A stretch of 41,369 bases of DNA from Palsa-883 sp963847615. Its GTDB lineage: Bacteria; Pseudomonadota; Alphaproteobacteria; Acetobacterales; Acetobacteraceae. Both the position numbers and the translations under genes were made by a program. Under the pieces are notes generated by a model. That model did not search any database. It was not told where the DNA came from and saw only the letters and a list, made by a program, of their open reading frames with translations. Shown piece by piece: positions 8,188-17,942 of this stretch. The stretch spans positions 1-41,369 of the forward strand of contig CAWKAN010000023.1 of assembly GCA_963847615.1 (NCBI GenBank), in the 5' to 3' direction. The first letter of the stretch is position 1, and every line of letters begins with the position of its first letter.

Positions 8188-9359
8188 GCCGCGCCGGTGG
8201 CGTGCATCGCGGCGACCGCGGCGTCCGCATAGCCGAGTTCGCGCAGGATCGCATCGGTATGTTCGCCGAGGCTGGGGACCGGGCCGATCGCGGCCTCGTG
8301 ATCGGCGAAGGTGAACGGCGGCAGCAGGGCGCGCACGGTGCCGTTCGGCGTGGCCACGTCGCGCCAGCGGTCGCGGGCGGCGAGCTGCGGGTGGTCCCAG
8401 ACGTCCTTTGCGGCGTTCAGCCGGCCGTTGGCGATGCCGGCGCGTTCCAGCAACGCGGTGGCGTCCAGCGCGGTCATGGTGGCGAAGAAACCCTCGATCA
8501 AGGCGGTCAGTTCGGCGCGGTTGGCGACGCGCGCAGTGACGTTGGCGAAACGCTCGTGGGTGGCGAGGTCGGGCCGGCCGAGCACCTTGTCGCAGAACAC
8601 GACCCACTCGCGTTCGTTCTGGATGCCGAAGATGACCTGGCCGTCCTTGGCGCGGTGTGCGCCGTACGGGCAGAGGATGGGGTGGCTGGTCGGCTGGCGC
8701 GGCACGGTCTGCCCGGCATAGGCGTGGGTGTACATCGGATAGGTCATCCACTCGGCCAGCGCATCCAGCATGGCGACCTTGACGTTGGCACCTTCGCCGC
8801 TGCGGCCGCGGCGCACCAAGGCGCCGAGGATGCCGGTCAGCGCATACATGCCGGTGGCGAGGTCGGCGATGGAGATGCCGACGCGTGACGGCTGCTCCGG
8901 CGTGCCGGTGACGCTGATCAGGCCGGACTCGGCCTGGATCAGCAGGTCGTAGGCTTTCTTCCGGGCGAACGGGCCGCTTTCGCCGTAGCCGGAGATGTCG
9001 CAGGTGACGAGTTTCGGGTTGCGCGGCGCCAGGTCGGCATGGCCGAAGCCGAGGCGGGACGCGGCGCCGGGAGCCAGGTTCTGCACCAGCACGTCGGCGC
9101 CATCGACCAGCTTGACCAGCGCCTCGCGCCCGGCGGCCTGCTTGAGGTCCAGCGTGATGCTGCGCTTGCCGCGGTTGAGCCAGACGAAGAAGCTGGACTG
9201 GCCGTAGACGGCGCTGTCGTAGCCGCGGGCGAAATCGCCGTCGCCGGGACGCTCGATCTTGATCACCTCGGCGCCGAGGTCGGCCAGGTGGCGCGAGCAG
9301 ATCGGCGCCGCCACCGCGTGTTCCAGCGCGATGACGCGCATGCCGTCCAGGGGTCGCAC
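8184..9359 (-). CDS. CaiB/BaiF family (class III) CoA-transferase
   Basis: A 391-residue class III CoA-transferase moving CoA from a donor thioester to a carboxylic acid. The N-terminus MRPLDGMRVIALEHAVAAP and the following DLGAEVIKIERPGDGD are standard for the family. The catalytic aspartate that forms the mixed anhydride is Asp138 in KAYDLLIQAESG. GEGANVKVAMLDAL and the later AAKDVWDHPQL match conserved blocks of the C-terminal part. Full length with no breaks. First gene of an operon with the MaoC hydratase. Substrate not predictable from sequence; members handle formyl-, carnitinyl-, citramalyl- and mesaconyl-CoA among others. Confidence 0.92.
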   Translation of the reverse strand: MRPLDGMRVIALEHAVAAPICSRHLADLGAEVIKIERPGDGDFARGYDSAVYGQSSFFVWLNRGKRSITLDLKQAAGREALVKLVDGADVLVQNLAPGAASRLGFGHADLAPRNPKLVTCDISGYGESGPFARKKAYDLLIQAESGLISVTGTPEQPSRVGISIADLATGMYALTGILGALVRRGRSGEGANVKVAMLDALAEWMTYPMYTHAYAGQTVPRQPTSHPILCPYGAHRAKDGQVIFGIQNEREWVVFCDKVLGRPDLATHERFANVTARVANRAELTALIEGFFATMTALDATALLERAGIANGRLNAAKDVWDHPQLAARDRWRDVATPNGTVRALLPPFTFADHEAAIGPVPSLGEHTDAILRELGYADAAVAAMHATGAA

Positions 9360-9582
9360 GATGCTGCTGCTTTCTGCTGCGATGCCTCGCCGCGAGGAAA
9401 GACCGGCGGTGCGGTGATGTCAAAACCGGGCGCCCGCCAGCCCGACTTCGCGGATTGGGGCTATTTTGCCGGCCGCGTCCGTTGTCGATCAACGGGTTGA
9501 CCGGAAAGGTCTTCACGACAGGTGGCGACCGGGGCCGGTTCCGGTGATGATCCGCGGTGGCGGCTGTGGCGGTAAATTGAGC

Positions 9583-9720
9583 TTGAGCTGCTGGATCAGG
9601 AGGCGCAGTTCCGCCTCTGGTTGGGTGTAATACCAGCCGGCGAAAGGATTGTTGAGTTGCTGGATCAGGAGGCGCAGTTCCGCCTCTGGTTGGGTGTAAT
9701 ACCAGCCGGCGAAAGGATTG
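9583..9720. repeat. Tandem duplication of a 69-bp unit
   Basis: Positions 9583-9651 and 9652-9720 are nearly identical, differing at two or three bases. The unit is 69 bp, which is 23 codons. On the minus strand it reads NPFAGWYYTQPEAELRLLIQ then QLN, followed by LKLNLPPQPPPR and a stop at 9513-9515. This is more protein-like than the other frames here. The frame is blocked upstream by the adjacent inverted repeat, so this could be the tail of a gene disrupted by that element. No family recognised. Confidence 0.75.
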
Positions 9721-9740
9721 ACCCATCGGCGCCGCGCTTC

Positions 9741-9826
9741 TCGTCATGCCGGCGAAGGCCGGTATCCACGACTTTGCTTGCTGCACGAAGGCAAGTCGTG
9801 GATACCGGCCTTCGCCGGCATGACGA
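9741..9826. repeat. Perfect 34-bp inverted repeat (REP-like hairpin)
   Basis: Arms 9741-9774 and 9793-9826 are exact reverse complements over 34 bases around an 18-base loop. The arm contains ATGCCGGCGAAGGCCGG and TATCCACGAC. Repeats of this general sequence are common between genes in alpha- and other proteobacteria. As RNA it would form a very stable stem. Confidence 0.9.
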
Positions 9827-9929
9827 TACGGGTACGACCGGACAGTCGATCATTCGGACGCCTGGTATAACGGGTCAGCGGCAGCTCCTGCCGGTCGGTT
9901 GCCGGTAGATGGACATCGATCATCTGGCC

Positions 9930-10010
9930 TCTCCCGCGCCACGGTTGATTGGGACACCTCGTAAGCGGACGGTTTCCGCGAGAGGAGATGTGTCATGAAC
10001 CAGGGCAGGA
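9930..10010 (+). repeat. Dispersed repeat, copy A (left of the glycan island)
   Basis: The 81 bases here match 26655-26734 in the same orientation. They share an exact CCACGGTTGATTGGGACACC and, about 35 bases further on, an ATG context followed by ACCAGGGCAGGA. The rest differs at scattered bases. No full transposase gene follows either copy. It may be an IS end or the start of a decayed element gene. The remaining sequence between 9827 and 10196 holds no gene I can support. Confidence 0.7.
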
Positions 10011-10196
10011 CCGTCGGGACGCGAGCGGTTGCATGGGGCAGCGCTCGATGATCGTTTTCCAGTGCTGTGTTGCCTGAGCCCTGGGCGCAAGCGCCGCTGA
10101 AATCAGGCGAGTGGGCCGGGCAAGCCTTGGCATATGGGCAACCTGCTGGGAAAGCCCATACGGCTCCATCAAGGCGGGTCAAGTTCAAAATCAACG

Positions 10197-13196
10197 TCAG
10201 TTGATATGTGAAGGACCCAGCACTTTCTGCACTGTGCGGCTATAGTCCAACAGGTTGTTCTCCATCTGCAACCGGCTGATCGCCGCATTGCGGACGTTCT
10301 GCCACAGAACGGAATCCCGATGCAGGCGGATGATGTGGCTAGCAAATAGCGCCGGGTCGGAGACGTCCGCAGAAAGGACCTCTCGCCCATTCTCCCAGCC
10401 GAGTTGGCAGCGCAGCAACTCGCTCGCCACAACCGGCAGTCCGAACGAGGCGGCCTCGTAGACCTTGTAAGGCGTTCCCGCGGCAAACCGCGTCGGCGCG
10501 ACAAACACGCGGTGCGCGTCATACAGCGGCCTTGTCTCTGCCACCGCGCCGCGCAGGGTGATCCGCTGATGACCCGCGAAGCGGTCGAGCGTCACCTGCT
10601 CCGCCGTGTAGCCGGCGATCGTCAGGCTGGTCTCCGGCCCCAGTTCCTGCTCCACCAGCGGAAGCACCTCGTTGACGAACCAGCAAAGACTGTCGTAGTT
10701 CGGGCAGCCCATGTCGTGCATCGCGCCGATGAACAGCATCCCGGACCGCTCGGCGAACGGGCGCATGGTTGCATCCACAACCCGCGCATGGCCGATCACC
10801 GACACATCATTGAAGCCCAGACCGCGCAGCGCCTCGGCCTCCCGCTCACTCACGGCAACGATGCTCTGGCAGAACGCGGCGTTGGAAAATTCACGCATGA
10901 TCGCCGCGTCGAGGTCGAAAGCGCCGCCCGAAGGGTTCAGCTTGAACTGCGCCGCTTCGCGCAAGGCGCCGATGGCCTCGGTGTCCAGGACAATCCGCGG
11001 CGGCCGTCCCTTGCCGAGCGCGTGACGCTCCAGCACGGCGCGGGTGCGGTCCAGATTGTGTGTCCTGACCACCCAGATCGTGTCGTAATACAACTCACGC
11101 GCTTCAAGGAATCCAGCCAGGTCCTCCAGCGACCGGTCGTACATGACCTCCACCGTATCCGGCAGATCCGCGTAGATGCTGGCGACATCGAACCGGCCGC
11201 CATAGATCGGAAACACCGTCACCTGGAATCCCAGCGACGCCATCACCCCGATCAGGTCATTCGACCGGACGAACCCCGAGCCCAGCATCCGCAGCGGCAC
11301 CTGGTCCTCGATGACCAGGATCCGCCGCTGGCGCGTGTCGCTGGAGCGGGCAAACACCTGCACCCTGGGGTCCGCGATGTAGCGATCGCGCAGAAACGCC
11401 AGGTTCCGGCCGACGAACGTCTGGCGCGCCCGGGCCGTTTGCAGCTTCACCGCGCGCAGGTTCACCGCGGTGCCGTACTCATAATGATGCACCACGACCG
11501 ACGGGTCGTAGACCACCCGCAGCCCCGCCTGGGCGATCCGCGCGCACAGGTCGGCGTCCTCGTAATAGGCCGGAGCAAACGCCTCCGCGAACCCTTCCAG
11601 ACGCTGCACCACCGCCGCCGGCACCATCAGGAACACCGCCGAACAAAAGTTGACGTCGCGCACGAAATTGGCCTCGGGCGCCAGCGGCGAGGCGTCGCGC
11701 AGATAGCCGAGCGTCACGCCGTCGCGCCAGATGATGCTGCCGGCTTCCTGCAGCTTGCCGTGCAGGCGGATCACCTTCGCGCCCACCGCGCCGATCCCCG
11801 GGTCCGAACCGAGCCGGCGCAGCGCGGCATCCACGGCGCCCGGCGCCAGCTCGACGTCGTTGTTGAGCAACAGCACCGCGGGCCCGCTGACGCCCATCAG
11901 CGCCGCGTTGCACGCCTGCACGTAGCCGACATTGCCGTCGAACCGCAGCAGCCGGGCGCCGCGCACGTAGCGGGTGATGAACCTGGTCTCGTCGCTGGAC
12001 CCGGAATCGACCAGGATCAGCTCGATCCCGCCCGGGTAGTTGGCGCGCAGCGAGCCGAGCGCCAGCATGCTCAGGGCGAAGTTGTCGTGCAGCACGACGA
12101 TCACCGACAGCGCCGGCGGCTCGGCATAGGAGAAATCGAGCTTCTGGCGCGCGATCAGCGGCAACAGGTTCCGGGCCTTGGCGCGGAACAGCGCCTTGGC
12201 CTGGATCTCTTCCGCCGCCCCCTCCGGCACCGGCGCGCCGGCCAGCCCCTGGGCGCGGCCGATCAGCAGCAGATGCGCAAAGGCGTCGCGCGCGCGGCCC
12301 GCCGCCAGATCGGCGCGGACCGACTCGTGCTCGCGGACGTAGGTACTGCAGATCGATGGCGTCACAGGGAGACCGCAGCTCGAACACGCCATTGTTGAGG
12401 AAGTGCTGGTAGCCGTTGCGAACGCCCCCGGCCGCGACCACCGCGGCGATATCGGGATAGGTCTCCAGGTAGGCGGCTTCGGAAAACTCGGGCAGCGGGT
12501 CGAATTCCGTGGGCGTGGCGTTGGTCAGATAGTGGTGCAGCGCGCACAGCCAGGTGGTGCCGATCTGCGCGGCGATCGCGGGATAGCGGCGGCGATACCA
12601 GTCGGGGTCGAAGTAGACCGAGGCGCGGGGCGCCGGCTGGCCGGCCGCGATCCGCAGCAGGAAGTGGCGGTATGCGCCGAGCTGGCGGGCGGCGTTCGCC
12701 TCCTGCTCGTCAAGCTGGCTGAGGTAGCAGGCGGCATCGAACAGCAGGTGCGCCGTCCTTCCCTCGCGGCTGCCCTGGCGCAGGTAGTGGTCGTCGTGGT
12801 TGACGTAGCCCCCGGCCTGCAGGACCTCCTCGGTCAGCTTCTCGCCGGAGACGCGATAGAGGTAGTCGTTATACAACCAATGCGGCGACCGCCGCCATAG
12901 CCCGCGCGGCAGTACTCGTCGAAGCCGGAGGCGTATTCTCCCCCGCGGACGGCGGCAGCAACGCCGGGGTGTTCTTGCAGATACCACGCCTCGTCGAACC
13001 AGGGATTTGGCGAATGGCCGACCTGCTGGCCGGTGACCAGATAGAACCGCAGCACGGCATCGGCGTCCGCGTCGGCGGCGTCCAGCACCAGGCGGACGTC
13101 GGGGTAGCGCCGCAGGTACCAGGCGGGATCGAATTCGGCCCAGGCGATCGTTGCCCGGCCCTTGAGCTTGATGACCTCAGCCGCCGCACCCAGCAT
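10197..13196 (-). pseudogene. Large two-domain glycosyltransferase (GT2 plus GT4-like), twice frameshifted
   Basis: Read from the ATG at 13196, the gene spans 1000 codons to the stop at 10197. Its N-terminal ~280 codons carry several copies of a motif typified by FDPAWYLRRYPDV and GSREGR. Then comes a GT2 domain (LSVIVVLHDN, a nucleotide-binding aspartate in VDSGSSDE, metal site LLLNNDVE, YYEDADLC), and a C-terminal GT-B-like domain (GSGFVRSNDLIG, and FAAGTPYKVYEAASFGLPVV). Two indels break it: one base missing at about 12886-12896 (joining GYGG to RSPHWLYN) and one extra at about 12341-12346 (joining DLQY to YVREHESV). They cancel, so both ends share a frame while about 540 bases between are shifted. 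Either a recent pseudogene or sequence error; the longest intact piece is 10197-12392. Role: extending a surface polysaccharide. Confidence 0.85.
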
Positions 13197-14206
13197 GAGC
13201 GTGCCTGCACCTTTGTCAGTGTGCCGGCGATCCGGATGGCGCGCGGGACCGGCCGCAGGCCGGAGGCGAGCACCCTTAGGAGGCGGGCGGACGGAACGCG
13301 TCCGACGGATAGTCGTTCACGTTTGGTTGAATGAAACGCCTTGATGCGCGACCACTTGGCGGCCGTCAACCCCCGTGTGTCCCAATGCGGCGTCTCGGAA
13401 TAGGGCGTGCTCGGGCGGAAGAACGCGTCCTGGTGGTAGACGGGCACGCCCTCTGGCGTGGTGTGCATGACGAGGCTGAAGCGGGTCTTGCTCTTGTCCC
13501 GGATCGGGCTGCCGCCATGCGGCAGTTGCGGGTGCCAGATCAAGGTGTCGCCGGCCTGGACGTGAAGCTTTGTTGTCGTCAGGCCGCGGCGCTGGCACCG
13601 AACGGCCAGCGAGTCCTGGTACTTGATCCAGAGTTCGCCGTCCTGGGACTTGACCTTGTCCAGCGTGCCGTAGTGGTCCGTGGCCAGACGTTCGCGGTCG
13701 AGCTCCCCGACCAGGTGGCCGCCTTCGATGACCTCCAGGCAGCCGTTCTCGTCGTTGGCCGGTTCCAGATAGACCGTGTTGCCGAAATAGAGGTATTCGG
13801 GCCGGGTTGAAAACACCGGCGTGTCGCGGTGGATCGGCTGCTGGGAGCCGGTTTCGTAAAAGAGACTCGTGTAGAGCGAGGTGCGGCGTCCAAACAGGAC
13901 GTCCGACACGGTCAAAAGCATCTTATTCCGCGCGAACAGACTGATGAGCGGCGGGAAAGCCGTGTGAAGGTTGACGATACGGGGGTAGTGTCCGTGCTGG
14001 TCGCGGTTTGCCGTGAAAATCTCGTCGTTCAGTTGCTCGAACGCCCGGAATTCATCAATCAGGGCGGCGCATTCCCCGGCCGGCACGGCGTTTCTAATGA
14101 CCGTGTAGCCCTTCCAGACGACTTCCGCGCAATGGCGTTTGACATCAAGGGGCAGATTCCATGGCGGAGATAGAAGCGACTGCGTCCGGTTGAAGGAACA
14201 GGCCAA
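12869..14206 (-). CDS. Phytanoyl-CoA dioxygenase (PhyH)-like Fe(II)/2-oxoglutarate oxygenase
   Basis: A non-haem iron, 2-oxoglutarate-dependent hydroxylase. Metal ligands are His126 and Asp128 in PIHRDTP and the distal His230 in HPQLPHGG; Arg242 in KTRFSLVMH would bind 2-oxoglutarate. There is no ATG near the N-terminus. The TTG at 14204-14206 is preceded by GGAGG (fwd CCTCC 14218-14222) 11 bases away, so I use it. The recognisable protein ends near residue 300-340. Beyond that the frame runs about 330 bases into the next gene and is only a shadow of it, so the native stop may have been lost to an indel. In a glycan cluster it may hydroxylate a sugar or lipid precursor; substrate unknown. Confidence 0.75.
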   Translation of the reverse strand: MACSFNRTQSLLSPPWNLPLDVKRHCAEVVWKGYTVIRNAVPAGECAALIDEFRAFEQLNDEIFTANRDQHGHYPRIVNLHTAFPPLISLFARNKMLLTVSDVLFGRRTSLYTSLFYETGSQQPIHRDTPVFSTRPEYLYFGNTVYLEPANDENGCLEVIEGGHLVGELDRERLATDHYGTLDKVKSQDGELWIKYQDSLAVRCQRRGLTTTKLHVQAGDTLIWHPQLPHGGSPIRDKSKTRFSLVMHTTPEGVPVYHQDAFFRPSTPYSETPHWDTRGLTAAKWSRIKAFHSTKRERLSVGRVPSARLLRVLASGLRPVPRAIRIAGTLTKVQARSCWVRRLRSSSSRAGQRSPGPNSIPPGTCGATPTSAWCWTPPTRTPMPCCGSIWSPASRSAIRQIPGSTRRGICKNTPALLPPSAGENTPPASTSTAARAMAAVAALVV

Positions 14207-14644
14207 GCACTGGGGGTCCTCCGGGGAATATGGCTCACTGGCCGATTGGAAGTCAGCGCGTGCGCATCGCCGAGCGGCATCGTACGGCCAAGTGTCTTTC
14301 CGTTCAAGCGCCGCGACTGGTCCGCAGCCTCACCGCTCATCAGAGGGGCCGGCGCCATCCGGGCAGATCCGCGGTCTCGCGCACTGAGAGTGCTGGAAAT
14401 CAATCGGTTCTTCCGACAATCCCCGAGAATAATACCAACAGGTTCATCTGATTGGACCTGTGCGGAGCGCCGATATCCAATAGGTTTTTATGCTTGAGCC
14501 GCAGGATTCGGGGGGCCAGATGCCCGATCTACTGTCTTGGCGGTTTTCAACGGCCTCAGGTGGGTTCTCACTCAACCGCCCTTCTAGACAGCATTTCAAC
14601 CTTGTGCTTCCTTTTGATCCTGAGAACAGCCAGGGGTAGGAAAA
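14207..14644. other. Divergent intergenic region between the PhyH-like and FkbM genes
   Basis: About 440 bases without a supported gene. Composition falls to noticeably lower GC from about 14395 on. ACAGGT (14439-14444) and ACCTGT (14456-14461) form a small inverted pair that could be an operator or part of a promoter region. Both flanking genes are transcribed away from here, so promoters are expected. Confidence 0.4.
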
Positions 14645-15330
14645 ATGCAGACCGTCAAGTTCGAACATCGTGGCTTTGAGGTGAATTTTTTCACCCACGA
14701 CCCGCCGGACCACCTGTTCAATGAAATATCGAGACTAAAAGATTTCTACGAGATCGATTTGTTACGAGCGGCGGCTTCCCTCTACCCAAGGGGTCTTGGG
14801 TAATAGACGTAGGGGCAAATATTGGAAACCACACAGTTTTTTTTGCGAAGGTGCTCTCCGCTCACGTGATGTCGTTTGAGCCGTTCCCGGCCAACTGGGA
14901 AATCCTGGTTAGAAACATTGCGGCGAACCACTGTAGCGATCTGGTCAGGGCGGAAGCCTCCGCCCTTGGCAGGGCCAGCGGGCGTGGGACAGCAAGATTA
15001 CTCAATGCAAGTAACTATGGCGTGGTCACGATCGAGCCCACTCTCGTAGGTGACCTACCGATCGCGACGTTGGACGATTTTGTTACCCTGAACATGTCTG
15101 TCAGCATCATTAAGGTGGACGTGGAAGGTGCCGAGCTGGCAGTGCTCGAAGGGGCGTCTAACACCCTAGCTTTCCATAAGCCGCACCTCTTCATCGAGGC
15201 AGCCGAGCAGAGCGCTTTGGAAGAGATCGAGGGGTTCCTCAAGGCTTTCGGCTATCAGGTCCGCGGAAGATTTTCTGTGCTACGCCCACGTATTTATTCA
15301 GCGTTTAAGGTCACGGGCGCTACCCAATAG
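14645..15330 (+). pseudogene. FkbM-family methyltransferase, one frameshift
   Basis: The ATG at 14645 follows AGGGGTAGGA and reads MQTVKFEHRGFEVNFF. That frame stops after ASLYPRGLG; continuing in the next frame from about 14797 gives GSWVIDVGANIGNHTVFF, the SAM-binding motif of FkbM methyltransferases. SFEPFPANWEIL, IKVDVEGAEL and HLFIEAAE follow, and a normal C-terminus. The span of 686 bases is one short of 229 codons, consistent with one base lost in the AAGGGG run near 14797. FkbM enzymes O-methylate sugars or other hydroxyls. The only plus-strand gene of the island. Composition is far less GC-rich than the flanks, suggesting transfer. Confidence 0.85.
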
Positions 15331-15444
15331 AACCCCAAACAAGGAGGTGGCCCGGCGCTATTCCTCGGAGAGATGCAAACGCTGACTGCGGCGTTTAATA
15401 AGAGATTCTCATGAGCAGAAAGTGTGTGTCGTTTCTGTAACAGA

Positions 15445-16287
15445 TCAGACGTGATAGGCTGACAGATCAAGTCCGAAACGGCGTGCGCAGAAGGCAACTA
15501 GCCGTCCCAGCGCCGCGTCGTTCCCACCTCCCACATTGAACGTCGCGAACAATGCGTCGCGACTGTTGCCGATATGAACGGACGAGGCCTCCTGATGCTC
15601 GCCCGGCTCGGCTGGCACCAACGCGACCGGCGTTCGGGAAAGCAGTGTGGCAAACCTGAGTGCCAGGTCGTCCTGCTGCGGCGCCAAGGCGCGCAACTCC
15701 TCTAGCAGACCGTGGTCGGGAAAGACGTGTGAATGATACATCACACCGTAGCCACCGACGGGAGAAAGCAGCAGGTTGCGTACCTCCGGATTGGCCTGGT
15801 CGAAGCGAGCCCACCCCGGCGGGACTTCTGGCCAAGCGTTGTAGGCCAGGAAACGCCCGTCCTTCACCGCCATCATCCGGCAACGATGCGCGGCGATGGT
15901 CGCGCCGGACGCTACGGCCGAATGCAAGCGGGCAAGCCACTCCGGCGGATAGGCCCAGTCGTCGTCGGCAGTCGCCACAAGATAGCTTTGGCCGCAGAAT
16001 TGCCGCAGCGTGGGCAGCAGTTTGCGATAGGGGCCGGTGTTCGGCGTGAAATACACCTCGATGCGGCCTGCGATCGCCTGTGCCCGCACGCTGCGCGGCA
16101 GATCGCCGAACGCCACGCCCTGGTCGAGCAAGAACGGATCGCGGGAAATATTCAGGATAATCCGGTCTGGCCGCAGCGTTTGCGCCAGCAAGCTTTCGAT
16201 CATCCTCGGGAGAGACGCGAGGCGCGAGCGGATCGTCGTAAAGGAAACGAAAACCGGCAGTTTGGTGATCGGCGTGCTGCTCATCAT
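15445..16287 (-). CDS. Glycosyltransferase, GT-A fold
   Basis: A 280-residue cytoplasmic enzyme beginning MMSSTPITKLPVFVSFTTI, with LPRMIESLLAQTLRPDRIIL typical of the first beta-alpha units of GT-A transferases. The metal-binding DxD-like site is Asp108-110 in VATADDDWAYPPEWL. QQDDLALRFATLL in the C-terminal half may carry the catalytic acidic residue. The start at 16287 follows a GAGGGA purine run; the frame extends 21 codons upstream without support. One of the few intact genes of the island. It probably adds one sugar to a surface glycan. Donor and acceptor unknown. Confidence 0.82.
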   Translation of the reverse strand: MMSSTPITKLPVFVSFTTIRSRLASLPRMIESLLAQTLRPDRIILNISRDPFLLDQGVAFGDLPRSVRAQAIAGRIEVYFTPNTGPYRKLLPTLRQFCGQSYLVATADDDWAYPPEWLARLHSAVASGATIAAHRCRMMAVKDGRFLAYNAWPEVPPGWARFDQANPEVRNLLLSPVGGYGVMYHSHVFPDHGLLEELRALAPQQDDLALRFATLLSRTPVALVPAEPGEHQEASSVHIGNSRDALFATFNVGGGNDAALGRLVAFCARRFGLDLSAYHV

Positions 16288-16380
16288 CCCTCTAGCCTCC
16301 AATTGCTCGAACGCGACTACGGCACGGGAGGAGGCACAACAACAACACAAGGCTCGTTGCTGATCCTGAATATAAACCAG

Positions 16381-16963
16381 TCACAGAACGAGGTATGGAC
16401 CCGTGTTGTTGGCCGAGAACGGATAGATGTTCGGGACGTGCGCCACGAGGTGCCATTCTGGAAAGTGTCGCGCGTCAAAAGCGGTTACGTTGTGATGGCG
16501 AATGTGCTGCGTTGCCGGCGTATCGTGATTGCTCGAATAGATCGCAACGAAGCGCCTCGAAAAGGTGAACAAGTTCTGCATATACCGCTCGAAGAGGTCA
16601 TCCTCGAGCAGGTGGAAGATCACGTCGATCGAGAGCACCAGATCGGCTTCATCGACATCTGCCAACTGGTCATAATTGACGAATTGGTAACCCGGTGTGC
16701 TGGCAAACTGGGTGCGGCACTTCGCAAGCGCGGTTTCGGAGAACGTTTACACCGACATAATTGCTAAGCGAAAGCATGCTCAATAGATTACCGTCGCCGC
16801 AGCCGAATTCTACCACGCCGTTAATCCGGTTTTGTATGACAAACTGGTTGACCATATGCGTCTTGAAAGCGCCCAAACGGCCACGCGAACCTGCACCTGA
16901 ATTGCCGCCGGTGCGGTAGCGCGTTTCCCAGTATTGAGCCGTCGAAAACCCGTCGTTCCCCAT
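16381..16963 (-). pseudogene. Class I SAM-dependent methyltransferase, one frameshift
   Basis: From ATG 16963 the product reads MGNDGFSTAQYWETRYRTGG, then the SAM motif GVVEFGCGDGNLLSML. At about 16741 the frame is lost after YVGVNV. Skipping one base restores SETALAKCRTQF and then DEADLVLSIDVIFHLLEDD, the usual acidic-LD and post-I motifs, continuing to a stop at 16381. The span of 583 bases is 194 codons plus one, consistent with a single inserted base. Small-molecule or sugar methyltransferase by context. The frame also stays open upstream to 17122, so a fusion with the preceding glycosyltransferase cannot be excluded. Confidence 0.8.
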
Positions 16964-17029
16964 CTGGGTTGCTCCCGTAGTTTGTTGCGAAAAGCCGTTG
17001 GTGCTGGGCGCCTGGGGCGAGAACCCCGA

Positions 17030-17898
17030 GGGTACCTTGATCGATCTCGCGCACGGCTGCACGTAGCTGCACGGCATACTTGGTAAGTATTTCGTCCTGG
17101 ACCGCATTGGCATATCGCTCACGTTGCTTAAAATAACGAACCAGTGAAGCGTCTAAACCCAACTTCCGGCCCATCTGAGACTGCCCCCCGCCGCTGCTTT
17201 TGGCGAAACTCTTCAAGCGACTTCAGTATATAGTGGTGGAGCCGCAAGCCCCGGCTTGCAATTCGATCAGATTGACCCGGATGCTTACCACCCAGCCCAA
17301 ACGAGGCACCATCACCGAGGACATATGCCCCGGCACGTAGTCGAACGGCGTGCTGGGTATCAAAGCCCTCGACCGCTTCGGGCCGTGCAAGCGTCTTGAA
17401 CCAACGATGTTCAGGGCAATCATCGGCTGCGCGCTGGATAAATCTCAGGGTAACAAGTTCGTCGGAGGCGGTTGCATGGCCCGATGACCCGAAGACGCGC
17501 TGATTGACGCCTATTGCACCAACATCCGGCCCGAACTCCGCGAGGGCGGCTGGAAGTTGCCGGAAGTCTGGGTCAAAGAGAAATTCGTCGGCATCGATGA
17601 ACCCCACGAAACCGACCCGACCGGCGAGCGCAGCAGCGCAGTCTTCAAATGCAGCGGCCTGTTTGCCGATGCCCGTCTGGGACCATCGAACCAACTCGAT
17701 GGGGAGAAGAGGGGACAGCAGCTCAAGCAACTCGAATGTCCCATCATCACTTCCGTTGTCGTAAGATTTTCAAATAACTCGACGCCGAACATGTGATGAA
17801 ACATAAGCCACTCAAGCATGTAGGGCGCTTCGATTCAGTACCATCGTGCAAAGCGCCAGCGCCTCTACCTGATGCACGCTAAGAACCTGGCCCCTCAT
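17030..17898 (-). pseudogene. GT92-like (DUF23) glycosyltransferase, at least three frameshifts
   Basis: Piecing frames together from an ATG at 17898 gives MRGQVLSVHQVEALALCTMV, then LNEAPYMLEWLMFHHMFGVE after an extra base at 17832. LYDNGSDDGTFELLELL-type sequence follows after a two-base discrepancy at about 17763-17770. The body then reads GFIDADEFLFDP (the metal site) and ends LRLHHYILKSLEEFRQKQRRG. A third break at about 17150-17200 is needed to reach VRYFKQRERYANAVQDEI. These blocks match the DUF23/GT92 family. The C-terminal end is uncertain (about 17030-17130) and may run into the methyltransferase. As it stands it cannot make a full enzyme. Confidence 0.8.
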
Positions 17899-17942
17899 CT
17901 GGAACTTCGTTCATACTTGCAGCCTTTCGCCCACGCCTTTCG

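Noticed and set aside
10404..12398. 664-codon plus-strand frame
   Set aside because: Antisense shadow of the large glycosyltransferase; low-complexity His/Arg/Gln composition.
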